Part shown: positions 1-9,622 of the stretch, piece after piece | Layout of the letters: each line of letters starts with the position of its first letter | Numbering within the stretch: the stretch's first letter is position 1 | NCBI GenBank assembly: GCA_963770375.1 | Contig: CAVYPM010000028.1 | Span: 186,001 to 250,000, forward strand | Direction of reading: 5' to 3' | Length of the DNA stretch: 64,000 nucleotides | DNA from: DASVBE01 sp963770375 | GTDB taxonomy: Bacteria > Actinomycetota > Actinomycetes > Streptosporangiales > Streptosporangiaceae | Made by a program: the position numbers and the translations under genes | Notes under the pieces: model-generated | What the model saw: the letters and a program-made list of their open reading frames with translations, nothing else | What the model was told of the DNA's origin: nothing | The model's database searches: none

Positions 1-99
1 ACCGACGACGTCGACGCGATCCTGGACGAGATCGACGAGGTCCTGGAAGAGAACGCGGAGGAGTTTGTCCGCTCCTACGTGCAGAAGGGCGGCCAGTGA
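1..99 (+). CDS. pup: Prokaryotic ubiquitin-like protein Pup, C-terminal part
   Basis: The window opens inside a frame whose last 32 codons are acidic and end in Gly-Gly-Gln before TGA. Pup is the small, largely disordered protein tag that marks substrates for the actinobacterial proteasome. Its C-terminal Gln is deamidated by Dop to Glu, and PafA then joins that residue to a substrate lysine. The visible stretch is rich in Asp and Glu, including ILDEIDEVLEEN, the usual Pup helix that binds the Mpa/ARC coiled coil. The start lies outside the window. prcB, prcA and pafA follow directly, which supports the call. Confidence 0.95.
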   Translation, partial: TDDVDAILDEIDEVLEENAEEFVRSYVQKGGQ

Positions 100-213
100 C
101 CCAGACCGGGTTTCGCCCTCGGCGGAGCGCGGCACCCCGTCCGGGCATCCCGCCCTGGCCTGGGCCGCAGTAGGGTCTGAGCAGAAATCACCAGCACAAC
201 CGGAAGGAACGGC

Positions 214-1167
214 GTGGTCTTCGATTCGCACCCGCCAGGGCAGCCGGCCGCGTCCGCAGTACCAGCCAGCACTGGGCCATGGGACGTTCCTGAGCCCCGG
301 CGGCTATCTCGGCTACGGGACGTCGTCGTTCGCCGACTTCCTGGCCGGCGCCGCGCCCGGGCTGCTGCCCGGCGCCGGGTCGGCCCTGCCGCCCGGCGGC
401 GCCGGGCCGGCCAGCGCCGCCGGCGGCCGTGACCTGGCCGCCAGCGTGCCGCACGGCACCACGATCGTGGCGGCGTCGTTCGAGGGCGGCGTGGTGATGG
501 CCGGGGACCGGCGGGCCACCGCAGGCCACATGATCGCCCAGCGGGACATCGAGAAGGTGTTCCGCAGCGACGAGTTCTCCTGCGTGGCCATCGCGGGCGC
601 GGCCGGGCATCGGCATCGACCTGGTGCGGCTGTTCGCCGTGGAGCTCGAGCACTACGAGAAGCTGGAGGGCCGGGCGCTGTCCCTGGAGGGCAAGGCCAA
701 CCGGCTGGCCAGCATGGTCCGCGGCAACCTGGGCGGCGCGATGCAGGGGCTGGTCGTGGTCCCGCTGTTCGCCGGCCTGGACGAGGACACCGGCATCGGC
801 CGGATCTTCAGCTACGACGTCACGGGCGGCCGGTACGAGGAGCACCGGTTCCACTCCATCGGGTCCGGCTCGGTGTTCGCCCGCGGCTCGCTGAAGAAGC
901 TCTACGCCGACGGGATGTCCGCCGACGACGCGATCCTGGCCTGCATGCAGGCGCTGTACGACGCGGCCGACGACGACTCGGCCACCGGCGGCCCGGACCT
1001 GACCCGGCAGCATCTTCCCGGTCGTGGCCACGGTCACCGCGGACGGCTTCCGGCGGCTGCCCGACGCCGAGTCGGGGGAGTACGCGGGCACCGTGGTCAG
1101 CGCGCGGATGCACGCCCCCGACGGCCCGCAGGCGCCGCTGCGGCAGAGCCCGGCACCGCCCGGCTAG
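214..1167 (+). CDS. prcB: Proteasome beta subunit PrcB, frame broken in this sequence
   Basis: PrcB is the catalytic subunit of the 20S proteasome core. The propeptide is followed by HGTTIVAA, whose first Thr becomes the N-terminal nucleophile after self-cleavage. Further family blocks are VVMAGDRRAT, AVELEHYEKLEG and YDAADDDSATGGPDL. The blocks lie in three different frames. One shift falls near 250-285, another at about 603-610 (between IAGAAG and IGIDLVRLF) and a third at about 1010 (between DLTRQ and IFPVV). Removing one base at each of the last two sites restores a protein that aligns without gaps to mycobacterial PrcB. I chose GTG 214 because GGAAGGA lies just upstream; TAG ends at 1167. 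Sequence error is likelier than gene loss. Confidence 0.85.
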
Positions 1168-1217
1168 CCCGCGACCGCCCCCGACCGTCCAGGCCCACAC
1201 GAGCAAGGGAATCCGCG

Positions 1218-2079
1218 GTGTCCATGCCGTTCTACGTGTCGCCAGAACAGGCGATGAAGGACAAGGCCGACTACGCCCGCAAGGGCATCGCCCGCGGCCG
1301 CAGCGGGGTCGTGCTGCAGTACGACGGCGGCATCCTGTTCGCGGCGCCGAACCCGTCCACCGCGCTGCACAAGATCAGCGAGATCTACGACCGGATCGCG
1401 TTCGCCGCGGTCGGCCGGTACAACGAGTTCGAGAACCTGCGCAAGGCCGGGGTCAGGTACGCGGACATGACCGGCTTCCAGTACGACCGGCAGGACGTGA
1501 CCGCGCGCGGGCTGGCCAACTGGTACGCGCAGATCCTCGGCTCGATCTTCACCGACAGCAACAAGCCGTTCGAGGTCGAGATCGTGGTCGCCGAGGTCGG
1601 CAGCAGCCCGGACGACGACCAGATCTACCGGATCACGTTCGACGGCTCGGTCGCCGAGGAGCACGGCTTCGTGGCCATGGGCGGCCAGTCCGACCAGGTC
1701 GCCGGGGTCCTCAAGCAGCACTACGCGGATCGGATGCCGCTCGCCGACGCACTGGCCGCGGCCATCGAGGGCGTGTCCGGGCCGCCGAACGGCGAGCGCC
1801 CGCGAGGTCAGCGCGGGCCAGCTCGAGGTCGCGGTACTGGACCGGGGCCGGGCGCACCGCAAGTTCCGGCGGCTGGCCGGCGCCCGGCTCGAGGCCCTGC
1901 TGACCGAGGCCCGGCAGTCCCGGCGCCGCGGCGGGCGGCGGGGCTGGCCAGGGCGACGCGACAGCGGCGGGACCGGGGCCAGCGGCAGGAGCAGCGGCAA
2001 CGGGACGGGCGCCGGCGGCCCGGACGGTGACACGCCGCCGGCCAGCGGACCTGGCGGTTCCGGCGGGGGACCGGCGTAA
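1218..2079 (+). CDS. prcA: Proteasome alpha subunit PrcA, late frame shift
   Basis: PrcA forms the outer, non-catalytic rings of the 20S proteasome. From GTG 1218 the protein begins MSMPFYVSPEQAM, which matches the family start residue for residue; ATG 1224 is an alternative. Blocks KGIARGRSGVVLQYDGG, NPSTALHKISEIYDR and YRITFDGSVAEEHGFVAMGG are clear. Near 1797-1803 the frame moves by one base within a C run. The continuing frame reads REVSAGQLEVAVLDRGR, a normal PrcA C-terminal block, then a low-complexity Gly/Arg/Ser tail to TAA at 2077. The gene begins about 50 bp after prcB and is probably co-transcribed with it. Confidence 0.88.
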
Positions 2080-2129
2080 GGTCAGGGCATGGCCAGGTAC
2101 ACCGCCAGGCACAGGTGAGCTGGGGGCCG

Positions 2130-3488
2130 ATGGACAGGCGCATTTTCGGGCTGGAGAACGAGTACGGCGTCACGTGCACCTTCCGCGGCCAGCGGCGGCT
2201 GTCCCCGGACGAGGTCGCCCGGTATCTGTTCCGGCGGGTGGTGTCCTGGGGCCGCAGCAGCAACGTCTTCCTGCGCAACGGCGCCCGGCTCTACCTGGAC
2301 GTGGGCAGCCACCCGGAGTACGCCACCCCGGAGTGCGACAGCCTGATCGACCTGGTCACGCACGACAAGGCGGGCGAGCGGATCCTGGAGGGGCTGCTCG
2401 TGGACGCCGACCGGCGGCTGCGCGAGGAGGGCATCGCCGGGGACATCTACCTGTTCAAGAACAACACCGACTCGGCGGGCAACTCCTACGGCTGCCACGA
2501 GAACTACCTGGTCGGGCGGCACGGCGAGTTCGGCCGGCTGGCCGACATCCTGATCCCGTTCCTGGTCACCCGGCAGATCATCTGCGGGGCCGGGAAGGTG
2601 CTGCAGACCCCGCGCGGCGCGGTGTACTGCGTCAGCCAGCGGGCCGAGCACATCTGGGAGGGCGTGTCGTCGGCGACCACCCGGTCCCGGCCGATCATCA
2701 ACACGCGCGACGAGCCGCACGCCGACGCCGAGCGGTTCCGGCGGCTGCACGTGATCGTCGGCGACTCGAACATGAGCGAGACGACCATGCTGCTCAAGGT
2801 CGGCGCGACCGACCTGGTGCTGCGCATGATCGAGGCCGGCACGGTGCTGCGCGACCTGACCCTGGAGAACCCGATCCGGGCGATCAGGGACGTCAGCCAC
2901 GACATGGCGGGCCGCCGCAAGGTCCGGCTGGCCAGCGGCCGCGAGGTCAGCGCGCTGGACATCCAGCAGGAGTACCTCTCCAAGGCCAGGGACTTCGCCG
3001 ACCGGCGCGGCCCGGACGCGATCACCAAGCGGGTGCTCGACCTGTGGGAGCGGACCCTGCGCGCGGTGGAGACCCAGGACCTGGCCTCGGTGGCCAGGGA
3101 GATCGACTGGGTGACCAAGTACCAGCTGATCGAGCGCTACCGGGCCAAGCACGGGCTGGCGCTGTCCTCACCCCGGGTCGCCCAGCTGGACCTGGCCTAC
3201 CACGACGTGCACCGCGGCCGCGGCCTGTACTACCTGCTGCAAAAGCGCGGCGCGGTCGAGCGGGCCTGCCGCGACCTGGACATCTTCGAGGCCAAGTCGG
3301 TCCCGCCGCAGACCACGCGGGCCCGGCTGCGTGGCGAGTTCATCCGCCGCGCGCAGGAGCGGCGGCGCGACTTCACCGTCGACTGGGTGCACCTCAAGCT
3401 CAACGACCAGGCCCAGCGGACGGTGCTGTGCAAGGACCCGTTCCGGTCGGTGGACGAGCGGGTGGAGAAGCTGATCGCCGGCATGTAG
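2130..3488 (+). CDS. pafA: Pup-protein ligase PafA
   Basis: PafA is an ATP-dependent ligase that attaches deamidated Pup to lysines of target proteins. ATG 2130 gives exactly 452 residues, the length of the M. tuberculosis enzyme; GTG 2115 would add five residues. The start MDRRIFGLENEYGV carries the metal-binding Glu9, and YLDVGSHPEYAT carries the catalytic Asp57. The blocks RRVVSWGRSSNVFLRNGARL, KNNTDSAGNSYGCHENY and SATTRSRPIINTRDEPHADA are nearly invariant. The frame is intact, unlike those of the two proteasome genes before it. It follows prcA by 50 bp. Confidence 0.97.
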   Translation: MDRRIFGLENEYGVTCTFRGQRRLSPDEVARYLFRRVVSWGRSSNVFLRNGARLYLDVGSHPEYATPECDSLIDLVTHDKAGERILEGLLVDADRRLREEGIAGDIYLFKNNTDSAGNSYGCHENYLVGRHGEFGRLADILIPFLVTRQIICGAGKVLQTPRGAVYCVSQRAEHIWEGVSSATTRSRPIINTRDEPHADAERFRRLHVIVGDSNMSETTMLLKVGATDLVLRMIEAGTVLRDLTLENPIRAIRDVSHDMAGRRKVRLASGREVSALDIQQEYLSKARDFADRRGPDAITKRVLDLWERTLRAVETQDLASVAREIDWVTKYQLIERYRAKHGLALSSPRVAQLDLAYHDVHRGRGLYYLLQKRGAVERACRDLDIFEAKSVPPQTTRARLRGEFIRRAQERRRDFTVDWVHLKLNDQAQRTVLCKDPFRSVDERVEKLIAGM

Positions 3489-3586
3489 ACCGGCGGTGCT
3501 GGTCTGGGACCGCAACCTGCTCGGGGACTTCAGGCCAGCGGGTAGGCTGGCCCACGCTCAAGCCGCCCCTATTCTGAGGTTTTCTC

Positions 3587-4558
3587 ATGCGACGCATAGC
3601 CGCTGCCCTGACCGTGCCCGCGCTCGGCATCCTGCTGCTCGCAGGCTGCGGTTCCGCGGGCACCCCCTCGTCCTCCTCCTCGTCGTCCGGCGGGTCCGGC
3701 ACGAACACGCCCGTGACGGTGACCGGCGCGTTCGGCGCTAACCCCCAGGTCACGATCCCGGCCAGCAAGGCCAGCGGCAGCCTGGCCATCAAGACCGTGA
3801 TCAAGGGCACCGGCGCCACGCTGGCGGACACCGACTCGTTCGTCGGCAACTACGCCGTCTACATCTGGAGCGGCACCACGCACAAGCTGGCGCTGAGCAC
3901 GTTCACCCAGGGCACCCCGCAGGTGCTGGCGGCCAAGGTGGGCCTGCCCGGCCTGGCGAAGGCCCTGTCCGGGCAGAAGATGGGCAGCCGGGTACTGGCC
4001 GTGCTGCCGCCCAGCGAGGCCTACGGCAGCCAGGGCAACTCCCAGATCGGCGTCGGGCCCAACGACACCGTCGTCTTCGTGGTGGACCTGATCAAGAACT
4101 TCTCGGCCACCGCGTCCGCGACCGGCCAGCAGGTGTCCAGCGGCGGCGGCCAGCTGCCCTCGGTCAAGGCCACCCCGGGCACGATGCCCACGGTGACCAT
4201 CCCGGCGGCCAAGGAGCCGGGCAAGCTGATCACCAAGACCCTGATCAAGGGCTCCGGCGAGCCGGTGGCCAAGGGCGACGAAGTCGTCACCCAGTACGTC
4301 GGGGTCAACTGGCGGACCAAGAAGGTCTTTGACTCGTCCTGGTCCCGGCAGCAGCCGTTCGGGTTCGAGCTGGACGCCACGCCCGAGCAGATCATCCCGG
4401 GCTGGGACAAGGGCCTGGCCGGGGTGCCCGCGGGCAGCCGGGTCATGCTGATCATCCCGCCGGCCGACGGCTACGGGAAGACCGGCAACGCCCAGGCCGG
4501 CATCAAGGGCACCGACGACCTGGTGTTCATCGTCGACGTCCTGGCCGGCGTCAAGTAA
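3587..4558 (+). CDS. FKBP-type peptidyl-prolyl isomerase lipoprotein, two domains
   Basis: This is a predicted exported lipoprotein of 323 residues. A short positively charged start and hydrophobic stretch end in the lipobox LLAGC with Cys21, followed by a Ser-rich linker. Two FKBP-like units follow, at about residues 60-170 and 200-323. The second has the full pattern: VTQYVGVNWRTKKVFDSSW, QIIPGWDKGLAGVPAGSR and IPPADGYG. The first is more divergent but keeps LAKALSGQKMGSRVLAVLPP. It probably assists folding of secreted proteins at the outer membrane face. FKBP genes are common between pafA and pafB in actinobacteria. TAA at 4556 is followed at once by repeat copy A. Confidence 0.9.
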   Translation: MRRIAAALTVPALGILLLAGCGSAGTPSSSSSSSGGSGTNTPVTVTGAFGANPQVTIPASKASGSLAIKTVIKGTGATLADTDSFVGNYAVYIWSGTTHKLALSTFTQGTPQVLAAKVGLPGLAKALSGQKMGSRVLAVLPPSEAYGSQGNSQIGVGPNDTVVFVVDLIKNFSATASATGQQVSSGGGQLPSVKATPGTMPTVTIPAAKEPGKLITKTLIKGSGEPVAKGDEVVTQYVGVNWRTKKVFDSSWSRQQPFGFELDATPEQIIPGWDKGLAGVPAGSRVMLIIPPADGYGKTGNAQAGIKGTDDLVFIVDVLAGVK

Positions 4559-4560
4559 CT

Positions 4561-4733
4561 GTGCTTGCTGGCTCGCGGGAGGCCGCTATGCGCGCTGCCT
4601 TCCCGGCGAGCGGCGCTCTCAGAACGGGGGAGCGCCGACCGCTCGCCGGGAAAACAGCGCCGCGACCGCCCGCGAGCTGGCCGCCGGCGGCTTGCTGCTC
4701 GCGGGAGTGCTAGCTGACTCGCGCAGGCCGGCT
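4561..4733 (+). repeat. Palindromic intergenic repeat, copy A
   Basis: This is one member of a repeat family found at least four times in good form in the window. The core is a long imperfect hairpin. The outer arms GCTCGCGGG (4571-4579) and CCCGCGAGC (4669-4677) pair. The inner arms TTCCCGGCGAGCG (4600-4612) and CGCTCGCCGGGAA (4640-4652) are a perfect 13-bp inverted repeat. The loop is 27 nt and varies between copies. The right end contains a second head-like stretch (CTTGCTGCTCGCGGGA). The element fills the gap between the FKBP stop codon and the stop codon of the minus-strand peptidase gene, so a bidirectional terminator role is plausible. Confidence 0.85.
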
Positions 4734-5846
4734 CTAGAACGCGCCCAGGCCGTTGGGGGTGCCCAGGCCGGTCGGCGCGTCGTAGCCGCGTTTCGCGGTG
4801 CACAGGTAGTCGTTTCCGCAGGCCTCGGCCGGCGTACTGAACAGCGCGTTGCTGCCCGTGGTCACGTCGAACAGGTCCCCGGCGTGGCGGTACAGGTGCC
4901 GCGGGCCGACGTGGGCCGCGTTCCCGGCCAGCCCGTAGACCCCGGCGATGAACGGGGCGCTGATGCTGGTGCCCGCCACCGTGACCCAGCCGCCGTAGGT
5001 GGGCTCGAACACCGGCACGCTGCTGGCCACCGCGGCCACGTCCGCGACGGTCCGGCCGGGGCAGTGCGCGTCGTGCTGCCAGCGCGGCTTGCCCACGAAG
5101 GCCGAGCAGCCGCTGGCGGCGGCCCCGAAGTTCCGCGGGTCGTCCCACACCCGCTCGGCAAATCCCCGGGCGCTGGCGGCCCGGGTCAGCTGGGTGCCGC
5201 CCACCGAGATGACGTCCTGCAGGTCGGCCGGGAAGTTCGCGGCGCTGAACCCGAAGTCGCCGGACGAGACCACGACCGTGTGCCCGGGCTGGACGTAGAA
5301 CCGGCGGTCGGCCAGCGCGAACCCGTTCTCCCTGGTGCCGTAGCTGTTGGAGATCACCTGGGCGCCCAGCCGGGCCGCGGTGGCGTCGGTCCTGGCCAGG
5401 CTGTCCACCAAGTCGTCGTTGGCCTCCACGACCAGGATCCGGCAGTGCGGGCAGGCCACGGAGATCATCGACACGTCCAGGGTGCCCTCCAGGTCCCAGC
5501 CGCTGTGCTTCCCGGACTGAGGCAGCGGGGAACGGTGGCCGGCCTGGTTGACGATCCGCAGGCAGCCGCTGGCGGCGGTGCACGCGGGCAGGCCGTAGTG
5601 ACGGCGGTAGGTGGCCAGGAAACGGGCCAGATGCGGGATGCGGAACGGGATGGACACCGCCACCGTCTGGTGGCTGTGCCGGCTCACCGGCAGCCGGTAG
5701 GCCGCTTCCAGGGCGCGGGCCCCCCAGCCGTGCGGCCGGGCTCCCTTCCCGGCCGCACGCGCCCGGTTGACCGCGGTCTGCACCTGGTAGCGCAGGTCGC
5801 ACTGGACCCGGCCGGGCCGCGCCCGGGCACAGGGCGGGGTGATCAT
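4734..5846 (-). CDS. S53 (sedolisin) family serine-carboxyl peptidase
   Basis: The protein shows the S53 catalytic set. HSGWDLEGTLDVSM carries the Glu-x-x-x-Asp pair, VVVSSGDFGFS carries the oxyanion Asp, and VAGTSISAPFIAG carries the nucleophile Ser (the usual motif starts SGTS). The C-terminal GYDAPTGLGTPNG matches the calcium site region. S53 enzymes are secreted and usually work at acid pH. The frame stays open upstream of ATG 5846 towards the preceding secreted gene. The true start, and any signal peptide, is therefore uncertain, and the two could form one long polypeptide. No typical S53 pro-domain is visible. The TAG stop touches repeat copy A. Confidence 0.75.
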   Translation of the reverse strand: MITPPCARARPGRVQCDLRYQVQTAVNRARAAGKGARPHGWGARALEAAYRLPVSRHSHQTVAVSIPFRIPHLARFLATYRRHYGLPACTAASGCLRIVNQAGHRSPLPQSGKHSGWDLEGTLDVSMISVACPHCRILVVEANDDLVDSLARTDATAARLGAQVISNSYGTRENGFALADRRFYVQPGHTVVVSSGDFGFSAANFPADLQDVISVGGTQLTRAASARGFAERVWDDPRNFGAAASGCSAFVGKPRWQHDAHCPGRTVADVAAVASSVPVFEPTYGGWVTVAGTSISAPFIAGVYGLAGNAAHVGPRHLYRHAGDLFDVTTGSNALFSTPAEACGNDYLCTAKRGYDAPTGLGTPNGLGAF

Positions 5847-5919
5847 GCGCCGCCGGGCCCGGCGGGCCGGGCCGGCGAGCCGGCCGGGTGGCCCGCCGCG
5901 GGGCCAGGCGATGCGCGCG

Positions 5920-8249
5920 TCAGGGCGGCCGGCTGGCCGGCCGCAGCCGGCGCCGTGCGGTAGGCACGGGGATCGACTCGGTGACCGAGCCGCCGCCGTG
6001 TCCGAGGCGGTGACCCGCAGCGTGACCAGGGCCCCGGGCGGGGCGGTGAACGTCGCGCGGAACTGGCCCGCGCCCTGGCTGGTCACCGTGGCCGGCTGCC
6101 AGTGCGCGCCGCCGTCGAAGGACACCGCCACGGTGGCCCCGGTGACCGCGGCCGCGCGGGACAGCTGGAGGTGCCCGGCGGTGATGCTCGATGACCTGCG
6201 GCCCGGCCGGCGCGGTGCCGCGCAGCCCGAGGCCGTGCACCAGGTACTCCAGGGTCATCATCGGCTGCACCGCGCACCGGCGGGTGACGACTATCTCGTT
6301 CTGGCCCCGGATGCGGACGCAGATCCAGGAGGCCGGCACCCGGGCCGCGGGGTCCGCGCCGGGACCGCCAGGTCCACACCGTGCGGCTGGCCGGGGACAG
6401 CGGGTAGGCCGGGCCGCTCCGGCTGGCCGTCAGCGTGTACCGCAGGAGCGACGGCGCGGCCGGCAGCGGGGCCGCCCACCGGACCGTCGATGGCCGTCCC
6501 GGCCGCGATCTGGCGGCCGTCAGCGGACAGCGTGTACTGGCCCGACGGGTGGGTCCGCGCGCCGGGGAGCAGGCCGCTGCCGATGTGCCCGGGCTGGCTG
6601 TCGCTGAACGGCACCGGCTGGAGGGCGAGCTCGTTGCCGGTCCGTGACGCCGACGGGATGGCCTGCGCGAACGGGACGGCGGCTGGTGAGCACCTGGCTG
6701 GGCCCGCTGTGCAGCGGGTAGCGGTTCCAGTCCTCGGTGGTCTGCGAGCCCGCGGCCAGGCTCTCGAAGGCCCCGGTCTGCCCGCCGCCGCCGAACGGGT
6801 TGGTCTGGTTGGTGAACTCGACGTACTGCGTGGACCAGAACCGGTCGGGGCCGCCGGTGACGTACTCGGTCGCGAGGCCGGGCAGCCGGATCGGCATGAA
6901 CTCGGCGGACAGGCCGACCGCGGACTCCGCGGCCGTGCCGCCGAAGATGAGCCACTGGCCCCGGGACGGGACGTCCTGGAAGAACCGCTCCTGCACGGTG
7001 GCCAGGCTCTGCGGGCTGACGTCGAAGTGCTGCGGGCCGACCAGGCCCGGCGGCGCCGGATAGTCCACGTCGTACACGTACGGCGGGCCCGCGGCGCCCT
7101 TCGGCGAGTTCAGCTGTCCCGTGGTGAACGACAGCAGGCCGCCCACGGTGGGCGGGACGGAGACCGGGCTGACCAGGATCCGGGCGTTGAACGCGGAGAA
7201 CTGCGACGCCGGACACCGAGTGGTCCGCCCCGGTGCGCAGGACACTGAAGCTGAGGTTCTGGGCCACGGACGGGCGCGGGGTGGTGAAGCCGACCTCCGA
7301 CGTCGCGGACCGCTCGTCCAGCGACACCGTGGTGTTCCCGTTCACCGTGAACTGCGGCAGGATCGGGATCCGGTCGACCAGCGGGAACGAGTCGAAGCTG
7401 AGGAAGTCGCCGAACGCCCAGTAGTGCCCGGCCGGCACGCTGAACTTGGTGACGCCGTTGCGGAACACGTTCGAGCTCTCGAACGGGTCGCCGAACCGGT
7501 TGCAGTTATCGGCGTTGAAGACGAACACGGTGTCCCCGTTGTCCGGGCGGCCCGCCAGGTCGGTGGCCCGCACGGTCAGCGTGTGCTGCACGAACCGCGG
7601 CCGGCGCGGGGCCCTGGGCAGCACACGGGAGCCGGCCAGCCTGACCGACAGGCCGTGCGCGAACAGGCCGTCGGTGCCGTAACTGGCCCGGCCGTGGTCC
7701 GCGGCGGCCTGCCGAGCCAGCGCCGCGCCGAAGGCCCGGCCGCCGGCCGCGGTCAGGTAGCCGGCCGCGGTGCCGGCCCCGGCCCGGGTGATCGTCACCC
7801 CGGGCAGGGCGGGACGCCGGGACCCGGCCCAGGCCAGCCGGACCGGCAGCCGCCCGCCGTGCTCCGCCCGCAGCAGCGAGCGGACCAGGAACAGGCTGGG
7901 GTCCAGGCCGCGGCCGAAGAACGGCACCGCCACCGCGGGGATCTCGGCGACCTGCCCGCAGAACGTGAGCCGGTCCAGCGCCGAGAAGCTCGTCGTCGGC
8001 CGGCGCCAGCGCGGCGACCGACAGCCGCCCGCCGGGCCCCGGGCGCAGCGAGATCTGCTGCCCGTTGATCAGCGTCAGCGACCGGGCCCTGGCCGCCACG
8101 GGCCCGGCGGCGGCCGCCGCGGTGGGTGCGCTCGCGGCGGCCGGCGCGGCAGCCGCCAGGGGGGCGACCGCCACGGTCACCGTGGACAGGGCGGCCGCTG
8201 CGGCCAGCCCAGACAGATAGCGAGGGACGCCGGGCACGTAACGGGGCAC
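5920..8249 (-). CDS. Large secreted protein with beta-sandwich repeats, multiply frameshifted
   Basis: The N-terminus from ATG 8249 is a clear signal peptide (charged start, long Ala/Val-rich core, AAAAP-type cleavage region). LTLINGQQISLRPG and CGQVAEIPAVAVPFFGR follow and resemble the N-terminal regions of actinobacterial S8 peptidases. Later blocks such as VPAGHYWAFGDF and FNADNCNRFGDPFESSNVF look like secreted beta-sandwich units. The coding signal changes frame at about 8000, 7215, 6680, 6490, 6350, 6190 and 5985. The first six shifts are all equivalent to one extra base; the last looks like one lost G. A natural-looking end, GGSVTESIPV... to TGA at 5920, supports a protein of about 770 residues. 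No S8 catalytic domain is visible. The function is unknown; the S53 peptidase next door suggests extracellular protein turnover. Confidence 0.6.
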
Positions 8250-8479
8250 GCGGGACTCCTTCGGGCAGGCACAAACCGCCGGGGATGAACCGTCAAGCTG
8301 AGCGCAGATCCATCCAACGTGAAGAGCCCGCAGCCGGGGGAAAAGGACACCATTCCGAGATGAATATTTTCCGTGCCGCGGGTTTCCGTGGGACTCTATT
8401 CACGCGCCGTGCAGTTTTCTTCCCCGGGAACCATTTCCCGTCCCGCTGGTCCCTCTGATCCCAGCTAAAGCGGTGCTGG

Positions 8480-9581
8480 CTAAAGAAGGCTTGCCGCGTG
8501 GCGGCCGGCCGCGGCGCAGGCCAGGAAGTAGGCCAGGTCCTCGTCCAGGCCGCGGCCCATCGTGGACAGCGGCACCGGGCTGTCCCGCAGGGCCTGCTCC
8601 AGGCCGGCCACGCTGACCGGGACCAGCCGGTGCCGGTAGGCCAGCGCGGCGGCCTGGGCCCGGACCCGGGTGCCGAACTCGCCGGGCAGCACGGGCACGG
8701 CCACGTCGGCGCGGGCCAGCGCGACGCGCCCGAAGGCGGTCAGGCTGTGGTGCGAGATGCCCCGGTGCCGCTCCCTGGGGTCGGCCTCGCTGACCCGCAG
8801 GGCGGCCACCGGGCGGCCGCCGAGCACCGCGGCCGCGTTCACCGCCTCGCCGGCCGCTACCCCGGAGAACCCCCACCGGGTGCCGGTGCCCAGGTTGCCA
8901 GGACCCTGGCTGACCACTCGCCAGTTCCGCGCCGAGCACGTGCCGGGCCGTCAGCAGCGCGCTGTGCAGCGACACCGCCTCCAGGTCGCCGCCGAAGGCC
9001 TGGCCCGCGGTGACCACCCCGGCCAGCCAGCCGCAGGCGCGCAGCGCCGCCGCGGTCCGGGAGAACCAGGCCGGCAGGGCCCCGCCGTCGGTCATCACGT
9101 AGACGGCCCGCGCCCGATCAGGCTCAGACCGGGAACCGGCGCCCGCGCCGGGCAGCCGTACCCCGTAAAAACCGGCCAGCACCGCGGGCAGCGCCGAATG
9201 CAGGTCGGCGACCACCACCGGAAGGCCGTCCAGGTCGTCCGCGTCGCGGAGCGTCTCGTGGTGCGCCGAGCCCTGCTCGTCCGCGCCCGCCACGGTGGCC
9301 TGCAGCGGCGTGTACCGGGCCTTGACCAGGTGCCCGGGCCCGGCCGGGTCCGCGGGCAGCCGCGCGGGCACGGCCACGACCAGCGCGTACCCGCCGGTTC
9401 CCAGGCCCTGGGCCAGCGCGGTGGTGTTCAGCAGGACCTCGTCGCCGGGCTCGGGCCGGCCGGTCAGCGCCGGGTAGGCGAGCGCCCGCACGGTGCCGCC
9501 TTCGACCGTTACGTCCAGCTCCGCCGCGCCCGCCCATTCGCGCCGCAGCGCAGAAACAACGCCACTGCGCCATCTGATCAC
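8480..9581 (-). CDS. DUF3866 family protein
   Basis: The start VIRWRSGVVSALRREW and the blocks LNTTALAQGLGTGGYALVV, VYVMTDGGALPAWFSRT, ISHHSLTAFGRVALAR and LSTMGRGLDEDLAYFLA are those of the conserved actinobacterial family DUF3866. Its biochemical role is not established. The frame shifts once near 8905, between LGAELAS and VVSQGPGNLGTGTRWGFS; one added or lost base reconciles the halves. I chose GTG 9581 because the family begins at this residue; an upstream start at 9629 would overlap pafB. It is divergent from pafB with a 41-bp spacer, so shared promoter control with PafBC is plausible. Confidence 0.8.
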
Positions 9582-9622
9582 TGAGGCAGGGTAGCGTCGA
9601 TGCCCCGGGGAAAGGAGGGCAG

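Noticed and set aside
600..1015. Programmed ribosomal frameshifting in prcB
   Set aside because: No slippery heptamer with a downstream structure is evident. Three shifts in one gene, and similar shifts in unrelated genes, fit sequence error better.
65..1903. One 612-residue + strand frame across prcB and prcA
   Set aside because: Only its first part matches PrcB; the rest is out-of-frame sequence over conserved PrcB/PrcA coding in other frames.
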